DNA of 64,000 bases from Linum tenue (taxonomy: Eukaryota; Streptophyta; Magnoliopsida; Malpighiales; Linaceae). Positions within the stretch are counted from its first letter, which is position 1. Each line of letters starts with the position of its first letter. This document shows, piece after piece, positions 1-12,043 of the stretch. The notes under the pieces were generated by a model. That model was not told where the DNA came from, made no database searches, and saw only the letters and a program-made list of their open reading frames with translations. The DNA is taken from contig CAMGYJ010000011.1 of the NCBI GenBank assembly GCA_946122785.1, positions 41,008,513 through 41,072,512 on the forward strand, written 5' to 3'. The translations under genes and the position numbers were made by a program.

Positions 1-118
1 ATGGTGGCCACCCCCATCGGCACATCGTGGGGGTGGCAATATGGTGGCCACCCCTTCACCGCATCATGAGGGTAGTAGTATGGTGGACACCACCCTCACC
101 ACATCGCGGGGGTGGCCC
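1..118. repeat. GTGG-rich tandem repeat, about three copies
   Basis: Roughly 40-45-bp units recur at 1, 41 and 80. Each begins ATGGTGG(C/A)CACC and ends in a G-rich stretch near GGGGTGG. The copies are imperfect. The array is cut by the window edge, so its true length and any larger element it belongs to are unknown. Confidence 0.6.
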
Positions 119-328
119 AACACTTATGGACCGTTTGCTTCATGGATTTAAAAATGAGGGTTTTGTAATTTAAAATCCCAAGGATTTATCAAGGATTTGA
201 AGCATTATGGATTTGTAACAATCCTTTGTTTGTTGAGATGTTTTAACATGGATTTAAGAATTTGGGATTTAGAACTTAAAGTCCAAAATTACCATACTAT
301 CCTTCTCTATTTGTTTGTCATGTTTATG

Positions 329-1850
329 GGATTAATTGTATGGTTGGTCATTGAGATTACAAAAAACGTTCAAGTTTGGTCACTTGAAATATTTAAATCC
401 ATTGGTGGTACTTCGGTTTACTGAAACCGTTCACGTTTGGTCACTCCCCGTCCAATTCTGTTAACTTTGACTGATGTGGCAGTCAACTCTCAAAGTTGAC
501 CGTTAACTTAGTGACGTGGCAATTAAGAAATAATAAATAAAATTTAATTTATTTTAATGTCCAACTCATTTTTACCATAAAATAAATAATATATTATAAT
601 TATCAAATTAAATTTACCATAAAATAAATAATATATTATAATTATCAAATTAAAAGCGGTGGTCTAAAACCTCACCATCTCGTGCTGCTTGCCGCCGACG
701 ACAACCATGGAGGAGCTCCTGCTCACGATCGTCGAATATCCAGTCGGCCGCCAGATCCCACCTCGAAACGATGTTGTCTTTGTCTCAGTCGATTATCCGG
801 AACGCGTGCTGCAAGTCAAGGTAGGGAATCCAGTTTAGGGAATCCGAACGCGTGCTTGGAGAATCAAAACATTGCACACACCTAATCCCCGGTCCGTGTC
901 GAGACATTAATTTGGAGCTTGATTCCCCTCCCTACTCACCTCGCCTACTACACCCACTATTCCTCGATTAGTTTGGAGGGTTTTGCAGTCGTCGGCGATT
1001 GGGGTTTTCCCCCTACCCTCCACCGTTAAGCATAAGCAGTGAATCTCCTCGGACTAATTTGAATTGAAGTAGTGCCTCTGCTCTGTACGAATGAAGTACT
1101 GCAAATCTCAACCCTAAACCCCGAAGCTAATCCCCACTCCGAGTGTAAAGAGTCCAGACTAGATTCCACCAAATCAACCAATTTCTATCATCTCGTCTTC
1201 CTTTTATATAGAGCATAGCAGAGCCTCTTGTAGATCGATTTGAATGAGTCACCTTTCCTTTCAAGCTTGAATTGAACTAACTCCAATCACAATTCAGACG
1301 GGAAAGAGAAGGAAACAGAGGCATTGTTTTGTGAGATTTACACCTAATCCCCGGTCCGTGTCGAGGTAGGGATCTGGTGGCCGGCTGGGGAGTCTCCTTT
1401 CTACACCAATATTCCTCCTTGGTCCGTGTCGACGACAAGACACTTTGCGTACGAGCGTCAGAACTCGTCGGTGATTGTGAGCAGGAGCTCCTACATGGTT
1501 GTTGCCGGTGGCAAGCAGCAGGAGATGGTGAGGTTTCGGAGCGTCCCTTTCAATTTGATGATTATAATAATTTTTTATTTTATTTATTTATTTTATGATA
1601 AAAATGAGTTGGACATTAAAATAGAATAAATTTTATTTTATTTATTATTTCTTAATTGCCACGTCACTAAGTTAACGGTCAACTTTGAGAGTTGATTGCC
1701 ACATCAGCCAAAGTTAACGGAGTTGGACGGAAAGTGACCAAACATGAACGATTTCAATAAACTGAAGTACCACCAATGAATTTAAATATTTCGAGTGACC
1801 AAACTTGAATGTTTTTTGTAATCTCAGTGACCAACCATGCAATTAACCCC
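329..1850. mobile_element. Non-autonomous MULE with long terminal inverted repeats (copy A)
   Basis: A 9-bp direct repeat ATGTTTATG flanks the element (320-328 and 1851-1859), as expected for Mutator-like elements. The ends are inverted copies (GGATTAATTG... and ...CAATTAACCCC). They share several TTTGGTCACT blocks, a TGCCACATCAG-type block and an AAAGTTGACCGTTAAC-type block. The inverted similarity runs inward to about 740 and 1440, giving arms of about 400 bp. The centre contains a 26-bp direct repeat (about 881-906 and 1340-1365) beginning ACACCTAATCCCC. I recognise no transposase and no captured gene. It belongs to the same family as the elements at 20346, 27476, 58821 and 60913. Confidence 0.85.
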
Positions 1851-1859
1851 ATGTTTATG

Positions 1860-4591
1860 ATATGTACACAAAACAAGGACAATGCGTACTAATAAGCATA
1901 ATGTTGCCACAAGGACAATAATAATAAACGGAAAATTTTCATTTAACATAACATATATCGGTTACCAATTCTTTGTCCTCCTTTTCAAAAGTAACATATA
2001 GCAACATATATTAGAACCGGGGTACAAAGAATTACACGTTCCATGAAAAGGTCAAAAGAAACTAGAATTCAAGAAAATGTATAAAAAAACTAACACATGT
2101 TTGCACAATAATTGAATATTTATATTATTTCTTTGATGTTAATTAATTGATTACTTACAATGTACAACAGGTAAATGTGAGAGCAGACTTGGAATTGTAA
2201 AAGTTCATGAGTGTATATGGGTATAATCCCATCATAGATTTATGGCAAGTTACAAATCTCACATCAACAAGTGGGATTTACAAGTCTATGGAGTCCACGA
2301 ACTTGGACCCTTAAAATCTTTGGGCCCCATGAATTTGATCCTAAACAAATACAAGTAAACGATGGATTTTCCTTAAATCCATGATGGAATGGAATTGGAT
2401 ACCAAATCCATCATCCAAATCCACGAAGCAAGATAGTATGAGGTTATGGGCTCAAAAATCCAATTCACGTGTCTCATTCAATTGATTTAAACTGTTATTA
2501 TTAAGTTGGCCTTACAAAACTATTTAATCTCTTGCATTTATCGATGTGATACAAGGTTAATTTTTTGTGTAAACAATGGGTTTATCTCTTAAATAAAACT
2601 GTATACCAACAATAAGCGATTTTAACAATCGCACAGATATAGGACATGTTCACCAGAAATTCCCTCATTATTAAATCAGACAACAACTTACTGTGACAAT
2701 AATACTTGATATGCTTCATCCCTTTTCGTAGTCGGCGATACTCGAGGTTATTAATCTTTTTTCCCCCAAGTAATGTCAAGACAATAGTTAGAAAGAACTA
2801 CTACCCACAATCCCTCTCCATCCCGTTAACAATACATCCTACAAAGTCAAAAGAAGCTAACTCTATCCGAGACAGTAACAGGGCTTAACGTGCCACTCTA
2901 TGAGCATAGCAATCCACAAAACCGCACTAAAATCTATACAACGAGCATGTGCCCGGCCGGTTGGCCGGAATGTATGAGTTTATAATCTTCGAATAAACTA
3001 TCACGGCTCAAGATATTTAATAATTTTTCAATTAAATTTTTTATTCATAAAATTATGCAAAGTCTAGCATATTTGAGCAGATTTATCACCATATTTATAT
3101 CATCGTTGAAATTCTGTTGTATGTGATTAATGTCATGGTATTCTTATCACTTTTGTGGAAAAAGAAAATTACCTAGCTTTTCATAACGTGTACCATTTGA
3201 TCTCCTTGCATCCAAAAATTACGAATACGCTTTGTACGCATAGATGAATATATGTTACATATTATAAAATGTGAGTACGCAACTCAAAAATTTCCGTTGA
3301 ATCGCAACTCAAATTTGTGCTCTTTTCTTTCACTCTGTTTTTCAAAAATGTCTTCCTCTTTGCATAATGTGACATTAGTTTAGTGTATACTCACACAAAA
3401 TTTTGAATAGAAAAACACCATATCCTTTATTTTGCTGACTTTTACGTCCTTAATTTTTATACCTTTTAGAATTGTCCATTAATTATTAAATCTACACAAA
3501 AATCAATTTGATGTTGTTCTAATCATACAAAAATAGTTGACTACTAGATTATTTACCCTCAATGCTAAACTTGAAAGGATGTATTGTACCCAAGATCCTG
3601 ATTCTATAAATGACTAAATAGATAAAACTCTTAATCAACCATTTCTATGAACTCATATAGAATTATTGAAAATCAATTATAATTATAAACAATATAGATT
3701 AACCGAGAATCGGAACCACTCCAAAAAGAAGGAGATATTAACTAAGAATATAGCCAAAATAAAAATGAAATAAAAAACTAAGATATTAAGAAACCAAAAG
3801 TGATTATCAACATCACCATCGTCTATTTTTATTTTTTATTAGTATAGTTTGTAAACCAGCTATATGATTCATAATCGGACTCTTGTACTCGATAAGCATT
3901 TTGAAGTTTCTACCACACCATCCTGTTAATTATATACTAACATCAAACACAACTTCATTTTCTTCTATTAAAAAACTTAATTTGTAGCTATAATTTTTCC
4001 GGTGAATTAATACTCAATTGTCAATTGTGAATTAAATCAAGATATAATTACTTTTATGCCCTACCTACAATTAAGGAGAAGCAAGAAAATTTCAAATGGT
4101 GAAAATCCTGCAAAACTCCACCATCTTATATTCTTTAGATTTTGATTTAGATTTAGATGAGAAAAAGACTCAAGAAAAATGCAACATTTATCTCCAAAGA
4201 GGAGGCCTCAAATGGAACCTTCATCACACTAAGATTGAGCTGACGAATGACAACTTTTGCATCGGCTTCGAGGATAACACGAGCAAGAGAGAACGCATCC
4301 CTGGCTACAAGGACTATTGCGAGATACGGGTCAGGAATCCACTCGACGTTATTAATCTAGTACAACAAAGTTTATTATTTTGAACCAAATCCTTATTCAA
4401 TTTAACTTTATTCTTAGGGGGTGCTCGTACATGTGTGATGTTTTCAGTGAATTCTCAGCCAATACTAAATGTTCGTTTCTTTTAGTTGAGTATATGATTC
4501 TAAATAAATAAATAAAAAATCTTCTTATTCCAAATTCACTTGATCATCGAGACTCCGCCCATAATATAATCGACATATACAAAATATGCTC
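1860..4591. other. AT-rich intergenic stretch
   Basis: Apart from the small reading frame at 4096-4383, no gene or clear element is visible. The segment near 126-170 (GTTTGCTTCATGGATTT) has an approximate inverted counterpart near 2410-2435 (AAATCCACGAAGCAAG). An older, degenerate MITE may therefore surround copy A, but its boundaries cannot be fixed. Confidence 0.5.
4096..4383 (+). CDS. Hypothetical 95-residue reading frame
   Basis: An ATG-initiated frame of 95 codons stands out from the AT-rich surroundings by its balanced, acidic/basic composition: an aspartate-rich stretch near residues 14-22 and an RVRNP motif near residue 80. I do not recognise the family. It has no signal peptide or membrane segment. 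It could be a real small gene, an exon of a larger gene, or a remnant of a decayed one. No neighbouring exon with fitting splice sites was found. Confidence 0.2.
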   Translation: MVKILQNSTILYSLDFDLDLDEKKTQEKCNIYLQRGGLKWNLHHTKIELTNDNFCIGFEDNTSKRERIPGYKDYCEIRVRNPLDVINLVQQSLLF

Positions 4592-4599
4592 CTCGTGAT

Positions 4600-5174
4600 T
4601 AGTGGCGGAGCCACTTGGAGAGATGGGGTGTTTGCACCCCCTTGGGTTTGGGAAAAAAATTTCTCCAGTAGTGCTATATACAAATTCGAATTAGTGACCA
4701 TTTATTTGCAAGAATAATTTTTTACCATCTCGACCGAGTGAGCTTTGTTATGCAATGTACTTTCGTCTTTATTTATAGTAATAAATTGTTGTCTTCTGTT
4801 TAAACTTGCTCATATTTTTTGTAGCTCTACTGCCTCTACAGCAGAGGAATTTCTTGTATTTTGTTTAAACAAAACTGAAAGTGAAGAAGTACCAATTGAA
4901 GTTCACTTGTTTTGTTTCACAAAATCAATTCCAAAGTACTTCTGAGTTCTAATTTGTAATATTTGATGAATGGAAGTCTTGACTTGTATGTACTGATCTT
5001 ATTTGTTTGACGTTGTAACCGGTGTACGTGAAACTATTTTTATGTAATTGTATGAATTTAGAGTATTGAGTTGTTGACTTTTTGTTTCATTTAGAGTTGA
5101 CTTTTCTATTATATAGGTGATTTTATATGATATGATAAAGACACCCCTTGGCCAATTTTCTGGTTCCACCACTG
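4600..5174. mobile_element. Non-autonomous hAT element (Tip100-like termini)
   Basis: The left end reads TAGTGGCGGAGCCACTTGG and the right end is an inverted counterpart (TGGTTCCACCACTG). Eight-bp flanks CTCGTGAT (4592-4599) and CTCGCGAT (5175-5182) match at 7 of 8 positions, which is the hAT target-site length. The 575-bp interior has no recognisable transposase. Confidence 0.75.
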
Positions 5175-5448
5175 CTCGCGATCCCAAAATGAAGGGTATA
5201 TTGTCACTACTTACGTGCATCTGCATTGTCTATAAATACCATACTTCACCACAAATTATACATGCCTATAAATACCATACCTAAAAATTATCAGCTTGAA
5301 TGATTAAGAATCTACCACTCTTTGCCCCTTTTCCTTGCAGTAATAAGACAGGGCAAATGTTTCACTTTGCCTTCATACCATCCACTTTGATCCGCCAGTT
5401 TTTTATGCATGGGTGGGTGACAGAATGAACGATTATTCCTCGTATAAT

Positions 5449-5790
5449 TAGTGGCGGAGAAATTTGATATAGGGGTGGTTTTTTTAAAAATTAAATAATA
5501 AAATGTCCGATTAATACACGCTACAATAATAGTGTACATAGTGTTATCATATTTTGGATTTTTTTATGTAAAATACATTCACTATCAACAAATCTCTTTC
5601 AATATATCCTACTAAAAAAGCACTCACAAACTGATCTCTTTTTCAATTCCGAAACTTGTTCTTGATCTAACCCAAAACTGAAAAAGCTCTCTCAATACTT
5701 TGAGTTGCAACCGGTAAAATTAATACAATTTTGAGAATCAAATAATCTCATGGATATAATTGATTTAATTTAGTCTTCCGCATCAACTCA
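5449..5790. mobile_element. Truncated hAT element with transposase C-terminal remnant
   Basis: The left terminus TAGTGGCGGAG matches the neighbouring hAT. The interior (about 5600-5750) aligns by eye with the interiors at 9339-9942 and 31872-32250. On the minus strand it encodes a decayed version of the hAT C-terminal dimerisation segment. No matching right terminus was found, so the element appears truncated and its right limit is approximate. Confidence 0.5.
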
Positions 5791-5799
5791 ACTAAATCA

Positions 5800-8533
5800 A
5801 TTCCTTATGTTTATTTACGTGCAAAACTTGACATCAACGCCAAATTGGTGAAATACATACTATATATATAGTAGCTGGAGGTGGTCAAAAATTAATTAAC
5901 CTCTGTCGTCTTGTATCGAATTCTTTGTAGTTTTCTTTTGTTTCTCAGGGTCAGAGTATTTGCATAAGCGCTAGTCATTTGTCCCATTAAGTTTAAAGTC
6001 AACCCATATATACTTGTCATGCGTCCAACCAAATATCAATGAAAATGCATTGGACCAGTCCGCATAGCTGTAGTCTGTAGATAAGTCAATGTTGTCGTTT
6101 ATACTTTGTATCATACGTTATTGTAATTGCCACCATTACTCCTGTTGGTTGTCACTCTAATATGATAATATTAACCAGTTTTGTGTTTTTTTTAATTATA
6201 TATCCACTTTTGGTAGACGACAACACACTAAACTGGTGATCTGAATCACTAAATTAATCAACGTTATAGTATTAATCTTGCTTGTAACGTTTTATTTCAT
6301 TGGACGAAAGCCTTGTACAATTCTAGAGTTGCGCAACAGGCCGGTTCGTACCAGAAAACACCGAAAACAAACTGATGTTTGGACCGGAACATACAAAATC
6401 AAATATAATGTGGTCCGGTCCTTGATCCCAAAAGTTTTATAATTATTAACGAAAAATGAACCGAAATGACATTTAGATGAGACCAAACCGAACCAAGGCA
6501 ACGACGGAATACAATGTTGGTCCTCCCACATTCAAGCTATCATGCGAGTTGGAAATCCTCTTCACTTCCCAAATTACTTGGAGTCATTTAGCATCAACCG
6601 TACGTAAGAAGAAGGTCCCATAAACTTATTAAAATAAAGACAAGGTCCCCAAAAACGATCCATTCTAACTTGTAGACAACTGGATTTGGAGGGGAACCCT
6701 AGAATGAAACCCTGGAATTGGTCATTCCTATAAGTTATTAGAGGTTTGAAAGCCATTGCCAATTGGTGGAATGTCAAGTCCAACAACAGCTATCTATGCC
6801 TTTGGGCTTTGGGCACCCCCACAGCCACAAGGCACCAGCTTGGCGATAGGTCCGGCACGACGGCGCCATTAAATGCATCAGATCATGATGCAATCTCGCA
6901 GACGCCGAACCGACGGTGGTGGAAATTGGGATGGATGTGGTTACTCGTTTTATATTTTGCGGGTACTCATACTGAAAAATTTGTAATTATGCTATCCACA
7001 ATCCGTACCGCAATGGTTAGTGGGTAACCACTATTCACTGTGGGTTGGTGCAGGTTAGGTGTGGTTACCCACAAAAATTCATCCTTGCAAGTATGAAGTT
7101 GATGCCACCACCAACGTATTTGTTATTTTTAGCACGACAATATTGATATACAATATTCTCTCAAAAATTTGTTATTTTCACTCGCTCAATTATAGTGTTT
7201 TATAAACTAAAAAATTCTCACTTAAAATTGTTTAGATGTGTATTTGATTATGTGGCTACTTTAGTTTTTTGCCTCCAACTTTTCACATACTATTATATTA
7301 TAATGTATTATTAGCAAATAAATATAATTAGTGTGGTTTTTGTGGATTAACCGCGATAGATAATGGGTAACCACTAACCACAAAAGTTATTATTTTACTA
7401 GCCGCGCCCAACCCACTACCCACACAATGGGTGCGGTTTGCAAGTTATCCACAACTCACACCCCAAAGAAATCACTTAATATGTTTAGTAGTTAAGAATA
7501 GAAAATCACATAAGATCGTAAGGAGCAATATTAACATCCCTCACACATCATCATCCTCACACTCATCCTCGTAGAATCTTTGTCTATTTGCTTGATGAAC
7601 GATATCATTATTCTTAAGATCACTTGAAGTACTTTCATCATTAACCATATTTCCTTGATCGCCTTCAACTGGCAAAGATAACTCATTGATTGATGCATTC
7701 CCTACTTGATCGACAAAAATGTCGGAATGGTGGTGTTGAAAGTTTGGTGCATGAACGGAAGCTTGCAATGAAATGGGGAGTGGGCTAATTGCGAGGGTGG
7801 TGGGGAAAAAATACTAGCTAATTGGGAGGGGTGGAGGAAATTGCTTATGGAAGGAGTTGGGTATGCGAAATAGGAAGATATGAGAAAGATAATGAAAATT
7901 GGTTAAGGGTCTTCTATAAGGTTAGGGTTGTGTTGTTGATTATATTGGGCTGCGAGAAGTGAACTTGACCCAGTTCATGGGCAAAACCCGACCTGACCAA
8001 CCTGATTTTGCTCCAATTGACATGAATCTTGAAATCGTACAAAATCGTAAAAATCATAGATTTTAAGAATTTTAAAGTTTTAAATCTAGATTTTATGGGA
8101 TTTTAAGGTTCAAAGATTTTGTAGTAAAATCATGATCGAAACTCATAGGTAAGATCATAAAATCAATATTTTGACTACATTGGTCATAATTAATGAAATA
8201 GTTAAATATTGGAATTATGTATAACTAATGACTAATACTATTTGAGTGCATGTAGTTTTATGTCGTTTGTGTCTCTGAAATATATATAAGTTAGTAAAAT
8301 TTTATATTATTTAAGTTATGTATGAAAATTATAATTTATCACTAAACTAATGATATGTCTAATAGCACATGAAATATCATAATATATATAATTTAATTTA
8401 ATCGTGTAGATATTTATTAATAATTTTTTATCAAATTCTATTAGAAATCAGTGATAGACATTTTGGAGATAATAAGAAATTCCACAAGAATTTATAAAAA
8501 CTTATCATTTTTGCCTAGTTAAAAAAAAAAAAT
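5800..8533. other. Intergenic stretch with diffuse repeat-like segments
   Basis: No gene is recognised. About 6300-6540 contains repeated ACCGGxxC/GGTCCGG words, like the interior of a plant MITE. About 6929-7465 has GTGGTTACCCAC/GTGGGTAACCAC words in both orientations and imperfect inverted ends, so it may be a degenerate MITE. A 75-codon acidic-ended frame on the minus strand (7541-7768) resembles the C-terminal tail of a decayed transposase, but no diagnostic motif is present. The stretch ends in an A-run at about 8519-8532. Confidence 0.45.
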
Positions 8534-9101
8534 TTGAAAACACAATTAAAGGTCTTTTCTAGGTTCCCTAGTACATTCTCCTGTATATTTTCCCTTCCTC
8601 TTTCATCTAATTTGCCTAGTAGATTCTTTTACCTTGCAAAATGTGAACTTTATTTTGGTGGATTAGATAGAGATGAAGCAGCAATTCGAGCAGTTAGGTA
8701 TGGATACCAATTGGAAGCCTTTCCTGTTAGATACTTGGGAGTTACACTCATCTCTGGGAAGCTTAGTTTGAGTGCTTGTAGGCCTTTAATTGAGAAACTT
8801 GTTGCAAGAATCAAAAGCTGGCAAGCAAAATCACTTTCATATGCGGGCAGAATTGAATTAGTTGAGATAGTTCTTTATAGTCTCACTTAGTTTTGGATGT
8901 CTGTGTTTTTGCTCTCTAAAAGGTGATTAAAGAAATTGAGAAGATTCGTAATGCTTTTGTTTGAGGAGTAGAAGTTGGTGTTAAGCTTCGAACTAATGTA
9001 GTGTGGAATAAACTTACTTATCCCAAAAAGGAAGGAGGTTTGGGCCTGAGAGATCTGCTCTCTTGGAACATGGCTTGCATGATGGGACATATATGGTTAA
9101 T
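8534..9101 (+). pseudogene. L1-type LINE reverse transcriptase remnant, 5' part
   Basis: On the plus strand this reads as the thumb and post-RT region of a plant L1 LINE ORF2. Visible words are RYLGV, LISGKLS, CRPLIEK, SWQAKSLSYAGR, then KEGGLGLRDLLSWNMA. The frame is broken by stops and frameshifts (a stop near 8888), and the element is 5'-truncated. The following segment, expected to read QGSIWVVWI, resumes at about 11203 after a nested insertion. The element is dead. Confidence 0.85.
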
Positions 9102-11197
9102 TGACACGCTATAACACAACACTAAACTACGACCAAGTGCAATCGTAAGATGGAAATGTATAACAATGGTTTAGTTTTAACTTCGACCCAGTCTCTAGAT
9201 CTATTGCTTACTCCGCGAACTTCTATTATCTAGCGGAAACAGTTTAGTGAAGTTGTTTAAAAGCTAAATAAACTAAAAGCAAGTAATATTATGGTTATTT
9301 CAAGTGTTAAAGGTTCATCCAGGTATGATTCCCCCTAGCAATGGCGGAGTCAGAAATTTTATATAGGGGTGTCCTCTTTCAAAAATTAATTAAATAATTA
9401 GAAAATATCTAACTAATACAAGTTACAACAAAAGTCTACGATGTGCTACAAAATATACTCGGTGTATGGACGGCTCAACAAAAAACTTCATCTTACTATA
9501 CAATAATTCACAAACTGATCATTTAATCAATTTCGAAACTTGTTCTTAAAGTTTCCCAAAACTAAATATGTTATTTCAACACCTGCAGTTGCAATCGGTA
9601 AAATCAATTACTTTGAGAAGCAAGTAAACCAATGGATATGATAGACTGGAGGGAATAAGGATAACCCGTAATCAGGTTCAATTGTTAGATTTTCAAAATA
9701 ATTGGGAGAAGGAATATCATTTTTACTATTAAACTAGTGTTTAAAATACAATAACAAATGAGTTGTTGTCTAATGAAAAACATGTTTACTAATAATCTTA
9801 GTGTCCTAAATTAAATCACCTAGTCTACCACTTATATTTTTTATCATATGAAAACTACTACCGGGATTGGATAATCGTTATCCCAAAAATTAGGGGTGTC
9901 CCGGGACACCCCCCAATACCCCTGGCTCTGCCCCTGCCCCTGCCCCCTAGTGTGCAGCTAGTTCAGGTTATATGTTCCCAATTTACTCCGACTAATAGAT
10001 ACACTGCGGAAAGTTCTTAACAAGTACGGAATCTTGACTAAAGTAATCCAGACCCTCTCGGTTTGAATACCCAGTGGGCGACTAACCTCCACCGGCATAA
10101 ACCAACCAAGGCAGTAATGCACCAAACTTCCTCTACTGGCGTTGACTCCAGTACAGAGTAGTTAATCGATTTATTGACTAAAGAAATCGATTCACCACTT
10201 CCAATTTAAGGTTGCTCTTTTAAACTATGCAGAGACTATCGTTCTAGGTTAAAGCAGGAATCACACATGCTTGATCAGAACTCATGCAATTCTGATTAAT
10301 TCCTCAATTGAATGTATCAAATTATTCACAAACGGGGTTCATACAACCATTCCTAACATACAACACTAGGGTTCTTCATACCCAGATGAGAGGGAAGTTT
10401 ACTCCATAAAGAGAAGTGGAAACATCATGCTAGGAGGAGAACTCATCATGTGGAAAATGAGAATCTGCTCCTAGCGGCTAATCGATACTCCAAGGATGAG
10501 GAATCAAGCTTCGAGTCTTATATAGCTCCAATCCTTGCCCAAGGGTTATCCTTCGTCACTCTCTCTCTAGGGTTCTCTAACAGCCTTTAGAACTACAAAT
10601 ATCCCGAGTCTTTTCCTTTTTCCCGAACAACCCTTTTATAAGCTGGAGAGTCGAGAGTTACGGCCAAAGTTACGGCCGTAACTTCCTCTCCTTGCCTGTA
10701 ACTCCTTCGTAAAACATTGTCGTTGTTGTGCTCCGTAAACCAAGGGTTACGGCTTCGTTGGAGGATTTATGATCTCAACCGTGACTTGAGAAGAGAGGCC
10801 ATAACTCCAAGAGCGCTCATGGACTCCTTGATTCATTGCTTCCCCAGAGTTAGGGTTTCTTAGGGCGAGTTACAGTCCATACCATAACTTCTTAGGTCTG
10901 GCCGTAACTTTGAAGATGCTCCTAGAATCCTTGGTCCTTCCCTTGAGAAGTTATAGGCTCTTAGGGAAAGTTACGATCTGAACCGTAACTGCTGAAGTTG
11001 GGTCGTAACTTCTCCCTGTTTTCTGCCATTTCGCTCCTAAACGTCTCAAAACTTGCTCCTTCGTACCTATTCACGTGCTAGGACCTAAAACGTCATCAAC
11101 CAACACAACCTAGCATAAAATAGGCCACGAGAGTGAGAAACCAAGCTTTAACGATCAAGAAATAAAGAGAAAAACATGTTCAAATATAGCGTTATCA
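9102..11197 (-). mobile_element. Putative solo LTR inserted in the LINE
   Basis: On the minus strand the segment begins TGATAACGCTATATTTGAAC and ends TTATAGCGTGTCA, so it has the TG...CA ends of an LTR. It is flanked by near-identical 5-bp repeats TTAAT (9097-9101) and TTGAT (11198-11202). The LINE protein resumes in context on both sides, which defines the insertion. No gag or pol is present inside, so a solo LTR of about 2.1 kb (less the nested hAT) is the simplest reading. It contains several GTTACGGCCGTAAC-like palindromic words between 10650 and 11010. A non-autonomous element is an alternative. Confidence 0.6.
9339..9942. mobile_element. Non-autonomous hAT element nested in the solo LTR
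   Basis: Perfect 8-bp target duplications CCCCCTAG lie at 9331-9338 and 9943-9950. The left end CAATGGCGGAGTCAG and right end CTGGCTCTGCCCCTG are inverted relatives of the Tip100-like terminus. The interior carries an antisense remnant of the hAT transposase C-terminus (about 9480-9640) that also occurs at 5449 and 31872. Confidence 0.85.
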
Positions 11198-11202
11198 TTG
11201 AT

Positions 11203-12043
11203 ATTGATGCAACAAGGGTCCATCTGGGTTGTTTGGATTGGCAAATAAAAGTTTAAAGGTTAGGGATTATGGGACTATATTGGAAGAGCAGGGTCTAGAT
11301 CTTGGAATTGGAGGAAGATCCTTAAGAGCTGTTGTTCGACATTTGTTTGCTGCGAGGGATGGTCAGGTGTATTGGAATACAACCCCCGTGAAGAAGTACT
11401 CCATCAAGCAAGTATGGGATGTCCTGGGATCAAGGAAGCAGCGTGTTTCTTGGGCAAACGTAGTCTGGAAGGGTAAGGCAATACCAAGAAACAGAGTTCG
11501 TACATGGTTGATTATAATAGGCAGCATTAATACAAAAGAAAGGATGCTGAAATGGGGATATATGCAGGGTCTTTGAATTGCTATTTGTGTGGAACTTATG
11601 TGGAAAACAAAGAACATTTATACACCAGGTGTGTGTGCGCATTGAGCTTGTTTGGAAACTTATTTAACAGATATACGCAGCATGTGCCAGGGGGCAGGAG
11701 CTGGGTGGTCCAAAACTTTAGCGGACAAGATGAAGCAGCCGAGACAGGTAGAATAATTTGGCAGGCATGGATAAGTCAAGTTTGGAGGGAAAGGTGCGCT
11801 GCAAATTATATGCAGGAAAAACAGGGCGGTCGAAAGTTACTACATAGTATAAAGTTATATGTTGAATGCATTGTTGTATCTCATAGGCGATTAACTTGTT
11901 TGTTAACTAGATTCGTATATAGTTTTCAGTACCATTATAGTTAATTTGTAATATGGATACTTATATAGTCTAAAAACCCAACTATCAAGGTGTGTTGATA
12001 GTAGCTCTTTTTATGAATAGAACCCACCAATTCATTAAAAAAA
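11203..12043 (+). pseudogene. L1-type LINE remnant, 3' part with zf-RVT domain
   Basis: This continues the LINE split by the solo LTR. The frame at 11229-11576 contains the reverse-transcriptase zinc-binding domain pattern (KYSIKQVWDVL, WKGKAIPRNR, INTKERMLKWGY). It shifts frame at about 11560 into CYLCGTYVENKEHLYTRC, the Cys/His half of the same domain. The 3' end is marked by TTCATT followed by a short A-run (12037-12043). Frameshifts and stops make it non-functional. Confidence 0.85.
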
